Shown here: positions 39,661 through 48,051 of the stretch, piece by piece
How the letters are laid out: every line of letters starts with the position of its first letter
How positions within the stretch are numbered: the first letter of the stretch is position 1
NCBI RefSeq assembly: GCF_000316605.1
Contig: NC_019683.1
Location: 3,518,036 to 3,582,035, forward strand
From: [Leptolyngbya] sp. PCC 7376
Lineage (GTDB): Bacteria; Cyanobacteriota; Cyanobacteriia; Cyanobacteriales; MRBY01
DNA length: 64,000 nt
Direction: 5' to 3'
Made by a program: the position numbers and the translations under genes
Notes under the pieces: model-generated
Seen by the model: the letters and a program-made list of their open reading frames with translations, nothing else
The model's database searches: none
What the model was told of the DNA's origin: nothing

Positions 39661-40338
39661 CTAACCGAGTTCGGCGATCGCCTGTCGTACTTGCCGAGAG
39701 AACTGATAGGCACGATGAAACATTTCCTGACCAGTGTATAGATAATCCTCACTGTAGTTGAGCGTAAACCATTCAAACTGTTCCAGACCATCACTGAGAT
39801 GATTGAGACAATAATATAAATCTCGCGCGATCCGGGCGACATTAGCGGGATTAGGGAGTGATTGGAAAATCTTTTGAGCCTGTTCTACCGATTCTTTTGA
39901 CTCTTCCAAATAATCCATAAAAACCTGCATCAACTCATCATCAAACGGATCAGCCGATAAATCTTCGATTTGCTCTTCAAGCGGATCAATAACGGCATTA
40001 ATCGTGCGATTCAGAGGACGATAAATCTTCTTAAGCCACACCTCCAGATCCACTTCAGTCGAACGACGAGGCTTGACATTCACCCCTTGGGCAGAACGAA
40101 TCCCTCGAAACATGACGGCATTGCGATCATGGTCATATTGCCGCCGATGCTGCTCATCCCCTAAAACTTCATAGGCTTGATTGATCTCGACAATACGTTC
40201 TTTCCCTTGTTGTGCAGTGGTTTCACAAACATCTGGGTGGAACTGCTTCGCGAGTTTGCGGTAAGCAATTTTGATTTCCTGCTGCGTTGCCCGTGGTGAA
40301 ATATTTAGCGTTCTGTAGTGGTCTGGAATCGAGGGCAT
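39661..40338 (-). CDS. DnaJ-domain protein
   Basis: A 225-residue protein with an N-terminal J domain (about 5-70) carrying the HPD motif (KLAKQFHPDVCE). The rest (about 75-225) is helical and unrecognised, with no Gly/Phe or zinc-finger region. It is therefore a type III J-protein that would call DnaK to a specific client. It is the first of three same-strand genes (59 bp then 66 bp gaps) ending in the caspase-FGE gene. Confidence 0.85.
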   Translation of the reverse strand: MPSIPDHYRTLNISPRATQQEIKIAYRKLAKQFHPDVCETTAQQGKERIVEINQAYEVLGDEQHRRQYDHDRNAVMFRGIRSAQGVNVKPRRSTEVDLEVWLKKIYRPLNRTINAVIDPLEEQIEDLSADPFDDELMQVFMDYLEESKESVEQAQKIFQSLPNPANVARIARDLYYCLNHLSDGLEQFEWFTLNYSEDYLYTGQEMFHRAYQFSRQVRQAIAELG

Positions 40339-40422
40339 AATCTGAATTAGCCATGCACTGAAAATTTAAAATTGTCGTTATGCTAGCGATATTTTCTCGC
40401 CTGATGCTAAGCAGTGAAGAAT

Positions 40423-41106
40423 TTAAAGATAGCCGTGTTCTGCCAGAAAATCATTGGTGATGGATGAGGCTTTCGACTGGTCTTTGTAGCTAATAAATCG
40501 CTGCACATATTTCCCTAAAATATCGCCTTCAAGATTTACCCAACTGCCAGGCTGGAGATAAATCAAATTGGTTTCGGCATAGGTGTGGGGAATAACGGCA
40601 ACTTTAAACCAATGGCCCTGGCGATCGCACTCCGCGACAGTCAGACTAATACCATTGACAGCAATACTCCCCTTTGGCACAAGACAAGGTGCAATATTCT
40701 CCCACCAGGTATCTTCATTCTCGCGATTGTGAGTGAACCACATTTCCCAAGCTTGGGCGGTTTGCACTGATTTTTCGAGGCTGCCAACGCTATCCACATG
40801 GCCTGTGACAAAGTGACCCCCTATTTTGCTGCCCACCCGCAATGATGTTTCGATATTGACTTTCTCTGATCGGGCGATCGCCTGACCGAGAATAGTTCGG
40901 TTCAGGGTTTCGGGGGAAGCTGTCGCCACAAATCCTTGCTCTAAAATGACTTCGACCGTGAGACAAACGCCGTCTACAGCCACACTGTCGCCAATCTCTA
41001 AATCTTTCATAATTGGCGCTGCGCCCTCAGCTGAGATCGAAATTTCGAAGCGATCGCCCCCGAGAGCCTTTACCGTACCGAGAGCTTGAATTAATCCAGT
41101 AAACAC
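40423..41106 (-). CDS. ribE: Riboflavin synthase alpha subunit
   Basis: A 227-residue enzyme that joins two lumazines to give riboflavin. The characteristic N-terminus MFTGLIQALGTV and two tandem lumazine-binding halves are present: GDSVAVDGVCLTVE with SKIGGHFVTGHVDS, then GSIAVNGISLTVAE. The C-terminal extension is slightly longer than in E. coli. No FMN riboswitch was seen upstream. Confidence 0.95.
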   Translation of the reverse strand: MFTGLIQALGTVKALGGDRFEISISAEGAAPIMKDLEIGDSVAVDGVCLTVEVILEQGFVATASPETLNRTILGQAIARSEKVNIETSLRVGSKIGGHFVTGHVDSVGSLEKSVQTAQAWEMWFTHNRENEDTWWENIAPCLVPKGSIAVNGISLTVAECDRQGHWFKVAVIPHTYAETNLIYLQPGSWVNLEGDILGKYVQRFISYKDQSKASSITNDFLAEHGYL

Positions 41107-41191
41107 AGCGTTGTTGCGAGAATTAGTGATTGCTTGATTCTACGACAATCAGTTTTCGAGAGAGCACTGAGGCAAAAAGTTCACAAAAAAA

Positions 41192-41250
41192 GAGGCTAAA
41201 TCTAAACGTTGGAACATCCCAGTTCAGATTAGCCTCATTCATTTTTTTTG
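41192..41250. terminator. Hairpin between the Cys-rich gene and ribE
   Basis: GAGGCTAAATCTAAAC and GTTCAGATTAGCCTC form a long imperfect stem (41192-41236) flanked by A-rich sequence on the left and ATTTTTTTT on the right. It could stop transcription in either direction; on the minus strand it lies just past the stop of the 66-residue gene. Confidence 0.75.
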
Positions 41251-41260
41251 TGGTGAGAGT

Positions 41261-41461
41261 TTATAACTCGTCAGGAATCACCCATTTTGGTGGTTCCGCT
41301 AACTTTTTCAAACGGGCTTCTTCTGCCATTTCCAGCATCCGATCAAGGGATGTTTCTTGCATAAATTGGCTCGCCTCCTCGACATACCCTTTATTCGGGC
41401 AATCATCGCCAAGGACACAGCCATCAACGCAATCCACTGCGCAATTTACTGTTTGAGTCAT
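41261..41461 (-). CDS. Cys-rich 66-residue conserved cyanobacterial protein
   Basis: A 66-residue protein with four clustered Cys near the N-terminus (TVNCAVDCVDGCVLGDDCPNK) and an acidic helical C-terminus ending KWVIPDEL. The Cys cluster could hold a metal or iron-sulfur centre. I do not recognise a named family, though the sequence has the look of a conserved cyanobacterial small protein. It lies between thiS and ribE on the same strand and is followed by a terminator. Confidence 0.75.
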   Translation of the reverse strand: MTQTVNCAVDCVDGCVLGDDCPNKGYVEEASQFMQETSLDRMLEMAEEARLKKLAEPPKWVIPDEL

Positions 41462-41511
41462 TGTTTTAAGGTCGGTAAATCAAAAGGGGTTAAATACCGT
41501 AGTGTAACGTT

Positions 41512-41715
41512 TTAGCCGCCCCCGACAATGGTGACAATCTCTAGGCGATCGCCTTCTTGAATAATCGTATTTCCCCAGAGCTGACGATGGAGGATTTCGC
41601 CGTTATATTCCACCGCAACTAGACGGGGATTCGTTCCCATATGCTCTAAAAATTTTGGCATGGTCAACTCGCCCGGCGCTGATTGGCGATCACCATTTAC
41701 CCACACTTGAATCAT
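41512..41715 (-). CDS. thiS: Sulfur carrier protein ThiS
   Basis: A 67-residue ubiquitin-fold protein that carries sulfur as a C-terminal thiocarboxylate for thiazole synthesis. The protein ends IVTIVGGG, supplying the required Gly-Gly tail, and has DRLEIVTIVGG-type terminal strands. Only 3 bp separate it from thiE, so they form one unit. Confidence 0.92.
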   Translation of the reverse strand: MIQVWVNGDRQSAPGELTMPKFLEHMGTNPRLVAVEYNGEILHRQLWGNTIIQEGDRLEIVTIVGGG

Positions 41716-41718
41716 GGC

Positions 41719-42786
41719 CTAGTTCGCCCCCTCGATACGCATCAAAGTTTGCTTACGACTGAGCTGTGCCACGAAAAATTGTGTCGCCAAGGTTGGCTGC
41801 TCACTTTGCATAATCGCCCGAACGACTGCCACCCGCTGTGCCCCGGCCTCAAGCACCTCATGAATATTGTCCGTATTCACACTACCAATCGCGAACCATG
41901 GCACAGTGCAATATTCCTGTGCATAGCTCACATAAGCACAACCAGCCGCAGCTTTCCCTGGTTTAGTTGGCGTTTCATACACAGGCCCGACACCCACATA
42001 ATCTGCCCCTTCCTTGAGTGCCTTATCCATCTCCTCAGGATTAGTTGTGGAACGACCCACAATTTTGCCAGCCCCTAAAATTTCGCGAGCCGTGGCGATC
42101 GGTAAATCTGTTTGACCAAGATGTACCCCATCCGCATCCACTGCCGCGGCAATATCCACCCGATCATTCACGAGAAATAAAGCACCGTAGCGATCGCACA
42201 ACTTTTTCATCGCAAGGGCATTTGCATATCGCTCCTCATCATTTTTGTGCTTATCGCGATATTGAACAATGTGCACACCACCCTGCAACGCTTCCTCGAC
42301 TACCCCCAATAAATTCTCATGAGGAGAGGTGACAAGATAAAGATAAGCCTCTTGCAACTTCTGTTTGAGCTGGGGAGCAAAAAGCTGACTTTCGAGGCTA
42401 TAGACCTGATATCGCATTTGCTTACAACCTTGGGCAATCTCCCCGTTGTAAAGCTTGCTATATTCCTCGATCACTCGCAGCGCTTCCTCGATTCGGCAGA
42501 TATTTGCTCGCAGCAATTGAGTGAGATCGCTACGATTTTCTTCATTCGGGTGACTCAGGGCTGTACCAACATCATTGGGAGTATCCCGCGCAGCCCGGAA
42601 TTCTTCACTGTGCCATTGAGCAAGGGTTTGGCGCATCTCTTTGCAACTGCCTGCTAGATCTGCATTATCTAAGCCAAACCGACACCATTCTTCGACAATG
42701 CGCAGGCCTTCGCGGGCGCGGTCGAGATTTGCATCTAAAATCCGGAAAATTGCTGCTGTTTGAGGAGAAGATGAGTGTTCAGCCAT
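41719..42786 (-). CDS. thiE: Thiamine phosphate synthase with cyanobacterial N-terminal extension
   Basis: 355 residues. The C-terminal half (about 145-345) is ThiE, which joins the pyrimidine and thiazole halves of thiamine. It shows VQYRDKHKNDEERY, FLVNDRVDIAAAVDADGVHL, VGRSTTNPEE and YVGVGPVYETPTKPGK. The N-terminal 140 residues are a helical domain (ILDANLDRAREGLRIVEEW, ICRIEEALRVIEEYSKL) found fused to ThiE in cyanobacteria. No TPP riboswitch was recognised upstream. Confidence 0.93.
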   Translation of the reverse strand: MAEHSSSPQTAAIFRILDANLDRAREGLRIVEEWCRFGLDNADLAGSCKEMRQTLAQWHSEEFRAARDTPNDVGTALSHPNEENRSDLTQLLRANICRIEEALRVIEEYSKLYNGEIAQGCKQMRYQVYSLESQLFAPQLKQKLQEAYLYLVTSPHENLLGVVEEALQGGVHIVQYRDKHKNDEERYANALAMKKLCDRYGALFLVNDRVDIAAAVDADGVHLGQTDLPIATAREILGAGKIVGRSTTNPEEMDKALKEGADYVGVGPVYETPTKPGKAAAGCAYVSYAQEYCTVPWFAIGSVNTDNIHEVLEAGAQRVAVVRAIMQSEQPTLATQFFVAQLSRKQTLMRIEGAN

Positions 42787-43041
42787 AATCTCTGGGTAAG
42801 GGAAATGTAGTTTGTGGAGTTACGCGCCATATCTTATACCACCTACTTATGGAGATGTTTGCTTGGCACGGTATCTTACTGATTTTAAAGATAGACTTAT
42901 TGACGGTCGTCGGGGATCTGCTTCGCTGTTTGGTAAAGAAGCTTAATTATCCGATTCGAGTAATTTCCCTTAAGATTTTAGAAATAACCTATGAATCTTT
43001 TGCACCCCAAAGATTTTCGCGATTATAGGGCATAGTCTAGA

Positions 43042-43797
43042 ATGCAACTTCCCCTCACTCAGATTTCTCAGCAGTACCACTCTCAGGCGATCGCCGTTGA
43101 ATCGAAACCAGAACTTAACCATTACATTGCCCAATGGCAGTTCAAAACGCCGAGGCCGACATTAGTGATCGTGGGTGGTGCAGGGGGGATTGCAGAAGAA
43201 GATTGCGATACGCTACAGCAACTTTTTATTGATTGTGTGGCTCCTTGGGCAGAAGCTCATGGTTTAGCCGTTGTGGATGGCGGTACAGATGCCGGCATTA
43301 TGCGGTTCATTGGGGTAGCAAGGGAAACGATTCAAGGCACTTTTCCATTAATTGGGGTCGTCGCTGAAGGAACGGTGAATTTACCTGAGCATCCCGGCAC
43401 GAATCCCTATGCCGCTGAACTCGAGCCCCACCACAGTCATTTTGTACTGGTGCCCGGTGAGGAATGGGGCGATGAATCTCCTTGGCTCGCTGGCACAGCT
43501 ACGGCGATCGCCGCTGAATACCCATCCGTCACCTTTGTGATCAATGGCGGCAACATCACATGGCAAGATATCGAGTGCAGCATTGACGAAAATAGACCTG
43601 TGGTTACCTTTGCAGGTAGCGGCAGAACCGCCGATATCCTAGCAGAAACCCTTAAAGGCAATGAACAGAATGAGCGTGCCGAAAAAATAATCGAACGCGG
43701 CAAGATCCACGCCATCTCTATGCACACTTCTCCCAGCGACTTACAAGTCTTGCTCGCAGACCTCTTCGGTATCTCCCTCACTCAACCCGAAGCCTAG
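43042..43797 (+). CDS. SLOG-domain protein of the TRPM-like prokaryotic class (LSDAT)
   Basis: A 251-residue Rossmann-like protein. Key sites: VIVGGAGGIAEED (phosphate loop, 42-54), VVDGGTDAGIMRFIG (77-91), FPLIGVVAEGTV, HHSHFVLVPGEEWGDESPWL (130-149), FVINGGNITW and the terminal AGSGRTADIL (191-200). These match the prokaryotic LSDAT/SLOG-in-TRPM family, whose predicted job is to sense or process a nucleotide-derived signal. The next gene encodes a SLATT two-helix membrane protein, its expected partner. No membrane segment is present. The ligand is unknown. Confidence 0.88.
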   Translation: MQLPLTQISQQYHSQAIAVESKPELNHYIAQWQFKTPRPTLVIVGGAGGIAEEDCDTLQQLFIDCVAPWAEAHGLAVVDGGTDAGIMRFIGVARETIQGTFPLIGVVAEGTVNLPEHPGTNPYAAELEPHHSHFVLVPGEEWGDESPWLAGTATAIAAEYPSVTFVINGGNITWQDIECSIDENRPVVTFAGSGRTADILAETLKGNEQNERAEKIIERGKIHAISMHTSPSDLQVLLADLFGISLTQPEA

Positions 43798-44071
43798 TTG
43801 CAACTAGATACTCCAGTTTTTCTAAGTACAATTTTTTCACGATAGTTTGGGGCAAATTATTGACGCTACAACACCCCAACTTTGATCCTCCTCAGACTTG
43901 CTAAGAACCAAAATAGTGTCTAAAAATCACATTTCACAGACTTTTTTTTGTGGAAGGCTTAACGTTTTGCGATTAAATATCGTTTTTTACCAAAAATTCA
44001 TCCAAAATCAGCCATAAATTTTCTATCATTCTTTAAGTTCCCTAGCCAGCATTTACTTGACTGCGTAAGTT
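43798..44071. promoter_or_regulatory. Spacer between the SLOG and SLATT genes
   Basis: 274 AT-rich bases separate the two same-strand genes, long enough for a separate promoter for the SLATT gene. A weak inverted repeat (CACAGACTTTTTTTTGTG, near 43937) might act as partial terminator. No defined operator is visible. Confidence 0.35.
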
Positions 44072-44857
44072 ATGCCACATTATCTGCAAGAGCCCCTCGA
44101 AACAGTAATCGATCAACTCGATTTGACCGCGCGAGAAAAACACTTCATTAAGGGTCGTTGGCTCGATCAGCTCATCTATGCAGATAAGCGAGCAAGTAGA
44201 GATCAGAAAAAATATTTTCGTCTACGCATGATCACCATTGTCGGTGGTGTGATTGTCCCTGCGTTGGTTAGTTTGAATAATATTGAAAATACAAGAATCC
44301 GCAATGCGATCAGTTGGATTACTTTTGTGACAAGTTTGACGGTTGCAGTTAGTGCCGCCGTTGAGGAATTTTTTCAATATGGGGAGAGCTACCGCCGCTT
44401 CCGAAATACTGCTGAGGGCATGAAAATCGAGGGTTGGTCTTTCTTCCAACTCAGTGGTCCTTATGAAGATGCCGCGAGTCACGCGAAAGCCTATAAAACA
44501 TTTGCGTCCCACGTGGAAAAAATCATCCAGAAAGATGTGGAAGGTTACAACGCAGAGATGATGAAGAAGCAAGAGGATCAGGAGGATGAAGATGATGTCA
44601 AGACAGTGAGAAAATCGGTCCAGACCATCGAAAAAACAGAGAAAACTTTGGATGATGCAGATGTGCCAGTAGAAACGACCACTGTCGTACAAACTGAAAC
44701 GACTGAAATTACAACACCCCAATCTGAGGCACCAGCAGTTGCAGAGGTGGTGGAGTCCACTACTCCTGAGACAAAGGAAAGTTCTGAACCTGTAGAAAAA
44801 GCTCCTACGGCTACAGCAACAGAGACACCTCCTGCTGATGACACAGAAAAAGCTTAG
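44072..44857 (+). CDS. SLATT / DUF4231 two-helix membrane protein
   Basis: A 261-residue protein. The conserved stretch RWLDQLIYADKRASRDQKKYF (25-50 region) leads into two membrane helices (about 53-70 and 78-97), then a helical cytoplasmic segment with EEFFQYGESYRRFRNTAE and WSFFQLSGPY. These features mark the DUF4231/SLATT family, predicted membrane effectors that partner SLOG proteins and nucleotide-signal enzymes in bacterial conflict systems. A disordered Thr/Glu-rich tail of about 95 residues follows (165-261) and is unusual in length. It lies downstream of the SLOG gene and 98 bp before queE. Confidence 0.85.
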   Translation: MPHYLQEPLETVIDQLDLTAREKHFIKGRWLDQLIYADKRASRDQKKYFRLRMITIVGGVIVPALVSLNNIENTRIRNAISWITFVTSLTVAVSAAVEEFFQYGESYRRFRNTAEGMKIEGWSFFQLSGPYEDAASHAKAYKTFASHVEKIIQKDVEGYNAEMMKKQEDQEDEDDVKTVRKSVQTIEKTEKTLDDADVPVETTTVVQTETTEITTPQSEAPAVAEVVESTTPETKESSEPVEKAPTATATETPPADDTEKA

Positions 44858-44955
44858 ATTGTTGCAATGGAATTGAGCGGCGATCGCCTGTTGTATTAGG
44901 TAGACCTTTTACAATACGAAGAGGTTACTGTATTGTTTCTTTTTCGTGTTTATTT

Positions 44956-45618
44956 ATGGCAACTGTCGCCACTAACGTTGTGTTCTCCCCTGTGCTCGTC
45001 TCTCCTACTGACTCGCTTCACACCAAAACTTATCCCATCGTTGAAACCTTCCATTCGTTGCAAGGAGAAGGAGTCTGGTGTGGTGTATCTGCATTTTTTA
45101 TTCGGCTAGCGGGCTGCGATGTGGGCTGTCCTTGGTGCGATACAAAAATTTCTTGGAGCGCGAAACATCACCATCAGGTGGCGATCGCCACATTAACCGA
45201 GCAAGTAAAAAAAGCCATGCCGCGCATTATTGTGATCACAGGTGGTGAGCCATTAATGCATGATTTAAAACCGCTAACCGATGCGCTGAAATCTCTCGAT
45301 ATTCCGCTACACATCGAAACCTCTGGCTCCCATCCTCTTAGCGGTGAATTTGACTGGATTACGCTATCGCCGAAAACATTTAAGCAGCCTCTGCCAGAAA
45401 TTTATGCCTTTGTGAATGAACTAAAAGTGGTGATTGATAACGAGGCCGATTTTGATTGGGCAGAATCTGAAGCGAATAAAATCAACCCCACCATCCCTAA
45501 ATATCTACAACCACAATGGGAAAATTCTGACAGCAAAGATTTGATTTTTCAGTACATTCTCAAACATCCAGATTGGCGACTCGGCTTACAAACGCACAAG
45601 TTTTTGGGGGTACAGTAA
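44956..45618 (+). CDS. queE: 7-carboxy-7-deazaguanine synthase
   Basis: A 220-residue radical SAM enzyme that makes the 7-deazaguanine core for queuosine. The cluster motif is CDVGCPWC (Cys-x3-Cys-x2-Cys) followed by DTKISW. VITGGEPLMHDL and HIETSGSHPL are further family marks. The stop abuts queC with no gap, so the two are translated together. Confidence 0.93.
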   Translation: MATVATNVVFSPVLVSPTDSLHTKTYPIVETFHSLQGEGVWCGVSAFFIRLAGCDVGCPWCDTKISWSAKHHHQVAIATLTEQVKKAMPRIIVITGGEPLMHDLKPLTDALKSLDIPLHIETSGSHPLSGEFDWITLSPKTFKQPLPEIYAFVNELKVVIDNEADFDWAESEANKINPTIPKYLQPQWENSDSKDLIFQYILKHPDWRLGLQTHKFLGVQ

Positions 45619-46293
45619 ATGCAAAAAGCCGTTGTTTTACTTTCCGGTGGTCTCGATTCTGCCACTAGTGCCGCCCAGGCGATCGCCGATGGTTTTGAAG
45701 TGATTGCGTTGTCATTTCGATATGGCCAAAAACATAGTCGCGAACTCGAAGCGGCAAAACAAATTGCCATTCAGCTCGGCATCACTGAGCATTTTGTGAT
45801 GGATGTAAATCTGTCTCAATGGGGTGGCTCATCCCTGACTGATTCTACTCAAGAAATCCCGAAAGACGGCGTGCAAACGGATATGATTCCCTCAACCTAT
45901 GTGCCAGGGCGCAATACTGTGTTTTTAGCCTTAGCCTTATCCCTAGCAGAAGCGAAAGAAGCAGAGGCCATTTATTTGGGTATCAATGCTGTGGACTATT
46001 CTGGCTATCCTGATTGTCGTCCAGAATATCTTGAGGCCTATCAAACCCTTGCAAATCTCTCCTCAAAAGCGGGTATCGAAGGCCATGCGCCAAAATTAGT
46101 TGCGCCTCTTGTCCTCGATAGCAAAGTCGAAATTGTTCAAAAAGCAATCAAACTCGGTGTGGTGATCGCCGACACATGGTCGTGTTATGAAGGCGGAGAG
46201 CAAGCTTGTGGCGTATGTGATTCCTGTCGTATTCGCGATGAAGCCTTAATTAAAGCGGGTTACCCAGAACTAACAAGCCAAAGCAAAGCATAA
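45619..46293 (+). CDS. queC: 7-cyano-7-deazaguanine synthase
   Basis: A 224-residue ATP-dependent enzyme turning 7-carboxy-7-deazaguanine into preQ0. It has the PP-loop [15 protein letters not shown] near the N-terminus, [21 protein letters not shown], and the zinc-binding Cys set [18 protein letters not shown] near the C-terminus. Its start follows the queE stop directly. Confidence 0.96.
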   Translation: MQKAVVLLSGGLDSATSAAQAIADGFEVIALSFRYGQKHSRELEAAKQIAIQLGITEHFVMDVNLSQWGGSSLTDSTQEIPKDGVQTDMIPSTYVPGRNTVFLALALSLAEAKEAEAIYLGINAVDYSGYPDCRPEYLEAYQTLANLSSKAGIEGHAPKLVAPLVLDSKVEIVQKAIKLGVVIADTWSCYEGGEQACGVCDSCRIRDEALIKAGYPELTSQSKA

Positions 46294-46393
46294 GATTTCG
46301 TAACATTTTTGCCCTCAGTAACAGAAGAAACCTGAACAAATTCGCTATAACAGCATCAGGATTTTTAAATCTATTACATGAGGAAAAATAATT

Positions 46394-46876
46394 ATGGAAC
46401 GCCGTAAATTTATGGGGTTATTTGGAGTTGGGATGTTTGCCTCATCTCTACCCATCGTATTGGCTGCATGCTCCAATAATACAACTGAGGAAATCACAGA
46501 AACAATCGAAGAGACTGCTACAGAAGCAGGTGAAACGGCGATCGCCAAAGCCGAAGAAGCAGGAGCAACCATCGCTGGTTTTACTAAAGTTGGCGATGCA
46601 GGTCAGCTTACTGAGGGTGGAACTATTTCTAGCGAAGTTAATGGAAAAAAAGTCTACGTTTTCCAAAACCCAAATGACGAAAGTATTGTTGCCCTAGACC
46701 CAACTTGCAATCACCAAGGCTGCCCTGTCAAGCTTGATGGTAGCGAACTTGAATGCAGTTGCCATGGCTCTCTCTTTAAACTCGATGGCAGCTATGTTTC
46801 TGGCCCTGCCACCGAGGGCTTAGCTGTCTATGAAGTGAAAGAAGAAGGCACCGATATCTACGTCAAAGTGGGCTAG
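46394..46876 (+). CDS. Rieske 2Fe-2S protein with Tat and lipoprotein signals
   Basis: 160 residues. The N-terminus MERRKFMGLFG has a twin-arginine signature and LAAC a lipobox (Cys at about 26), so it is exported folded and probably lipid-anchored. A low-complexity Glu/Thr linker (about 30-60) precedes the Rieske fold with cluster motifs CNHQGCPVKL and CSCHGSLF. It is not PetC, which keeps its membrane helix and has CTHLGC-type boxes, so an accessory electron carrier is likely. Partners are unknown. Confidence 0.85.
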   Translation: MERRKFMGLFGVGMFASSLPIVLAACSNNTTEEITETIEETATEAGETAIAKAEEAGATIAGFTKVGDAGQLTEGGTISSEVNGKKVYVFQNPNDESIVALDPTCNHQGCPVKLDGSELECSCHGSLFKLDGSYVSGPATEGLAVYEVKEEGTDIYVKVG

Positions 46877-47023
46877 AATTTCCCCGTATAACCCATCAAT
46901 CAAAACAAATCAAATCAATATTATGCAAGTCCTATTTTCTGATGAGAGTGGGGCTATTTTTTTGACAAATATTTTTCTGATCCCACAAAAATTGAAGTTT
47001 TAAATTTTGCGGAAGATCTAGAT

Positions 47024-47677
47024 TTAATAATCTCGACCACGATATTTGCGTGTCGATTTTTTCTGAGTCTTTTTTTGTTTTGGAGGGCTATCAGATGTTT
47101 CTGTGTTGTCTATATCCGCAGACTGGGTATTCCTTCTAGTATGAGAACTTTTGGTGATGGAATTCAAAAAAGAAGAGCCTTGAGCTGAGCCTTGGTCATC
47201 AAAATCAGATGATGCACTTGCTCTAAATTCCTGTTGAATCTCAACAATGCAACTCGACAAATTCTCTTTAATTAGTGGTGTATTAAGGGCTGATGTGATG
47301 CATTTTGAGGCAGTGATTGCATCAATTGCTATGGTTTCCGATGCAAATTGAGGAACGAGATCAAAGACACCTGCTTGTTTGACACTTTGCCGGGCAATCG
47401 GATTACTTTTATGGACTTGTTCATCAATTAAAATCACTGGCACTGATTGGGATCGAGAACTAAGCCAATCACAGAATTCAGCTGGGTCAAGATTGGGTAA
47501 TGTCTTATCAATTAAAAGTGCATCTGGCGAACGTTTATTTGTGATTTCTTCACTTAATAGTTGTTGCTTTAAATCTTGGTCAAAATTCAGTGTATATACT
47601 GCAATTCCTTGAGATTTTAATATTTTTTTCCAGACACGAACTTGTAAATCTGATTGGTGCAAAATAAAAACATTCAC
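47024..47677 (-). CDS. Receiver-like protein with basic C-terminal tail
   Basis: A 217-residue protein. The first 125 residues look like a receiver fold: MNVFILHQSDLQVRVWKKIL, a possible phosphoacceptor in DALLIDKTLPNLDP, and VPVILID. The second acidic residue of the usual receiver pocket and the KP lysine are not clear, so phosphorylation is doubtful. The tail (about 150-217) is polar and ends with Lys-rich KKTQKKSTRKYRGRDY, suggesting nucleic-acid or membrane binding. I know no named family. Confidence 0.6.
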   Translation of the reverse strand: MNVFILHQSDLQVRVWKKILKSQGIAVYTLNFDQDLKQQLLSEEITNKRSPDALLIDKTLPNLDPAEFCDWLSSRSQSVPVILIDEQVHKSNPIARQSVKQAGVFDLVPQFASETIAIDAITASKCITSALNTPLIKENLSSCIVEIQQEFRASASSDFDDQGSAQGSSFLNSITKSSHTRRNTQSADIDNTETSDSPPKQKKTQKKSTRKYRGRDY

Positions 47678-48051
47678 AATCTAATACTCCAGTGATTTCA
47701 AAAAGATGTGTTCCTAATTAACTGAGTTACTGGTTTTGGGAGCACTCTCATTGCCTTTTTTTGAGCTATGAAAGGCGGTAGATGCATTGAATAGGAAAGA
47801 TTTTGTTAGTTTCAGAGCCAGTCTTGATGGCAATCAGCATTAATCAAATTAAATTTGCAAATCCTAATTTTTATTGACTAATTTTTCGCTACTTACTACT
47901 TATAGGTTAAATAGAAATAGGGACAAAATATCGTGAATATTTCTAACATTTTCTTATTATTGCCTCTTCTCCGAAGATATCTTTTCCGGACAAAAATCTC
48001 CACACTTTGAATGGAGTTTTTCGAGCTTATAAAAATCTGACCCATTTGATA
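47678..48051. other. Gap upstream of the ammonium transporter
   Basis: 374 AT-rich bases between divergent genes. An NtcA-type GTA-N8-TAC site was looked for and not found by eye. No ORF or clear hairpin is present. Promoters for both genes must lie here. Confidence 0.4.

Noticed and set aside
42787-43041. TPP riboswitch ahead of thiE
   Set aside because: The gap does not show the conserved thi-box sequences on the minus strand.
44578-44844. Ser/Val/Thr-rich ORF on the minus strand inside the SLATT gene
   Set aside because: Shadow of the Thr/Glu-rich tail on the plus strand, with no ribosome site or independent domain.
46877-47023. T-rich run as a terminator after the Rieske gene
   Set aside because: A T run is present but no convincing GC-rich stem precedes it.
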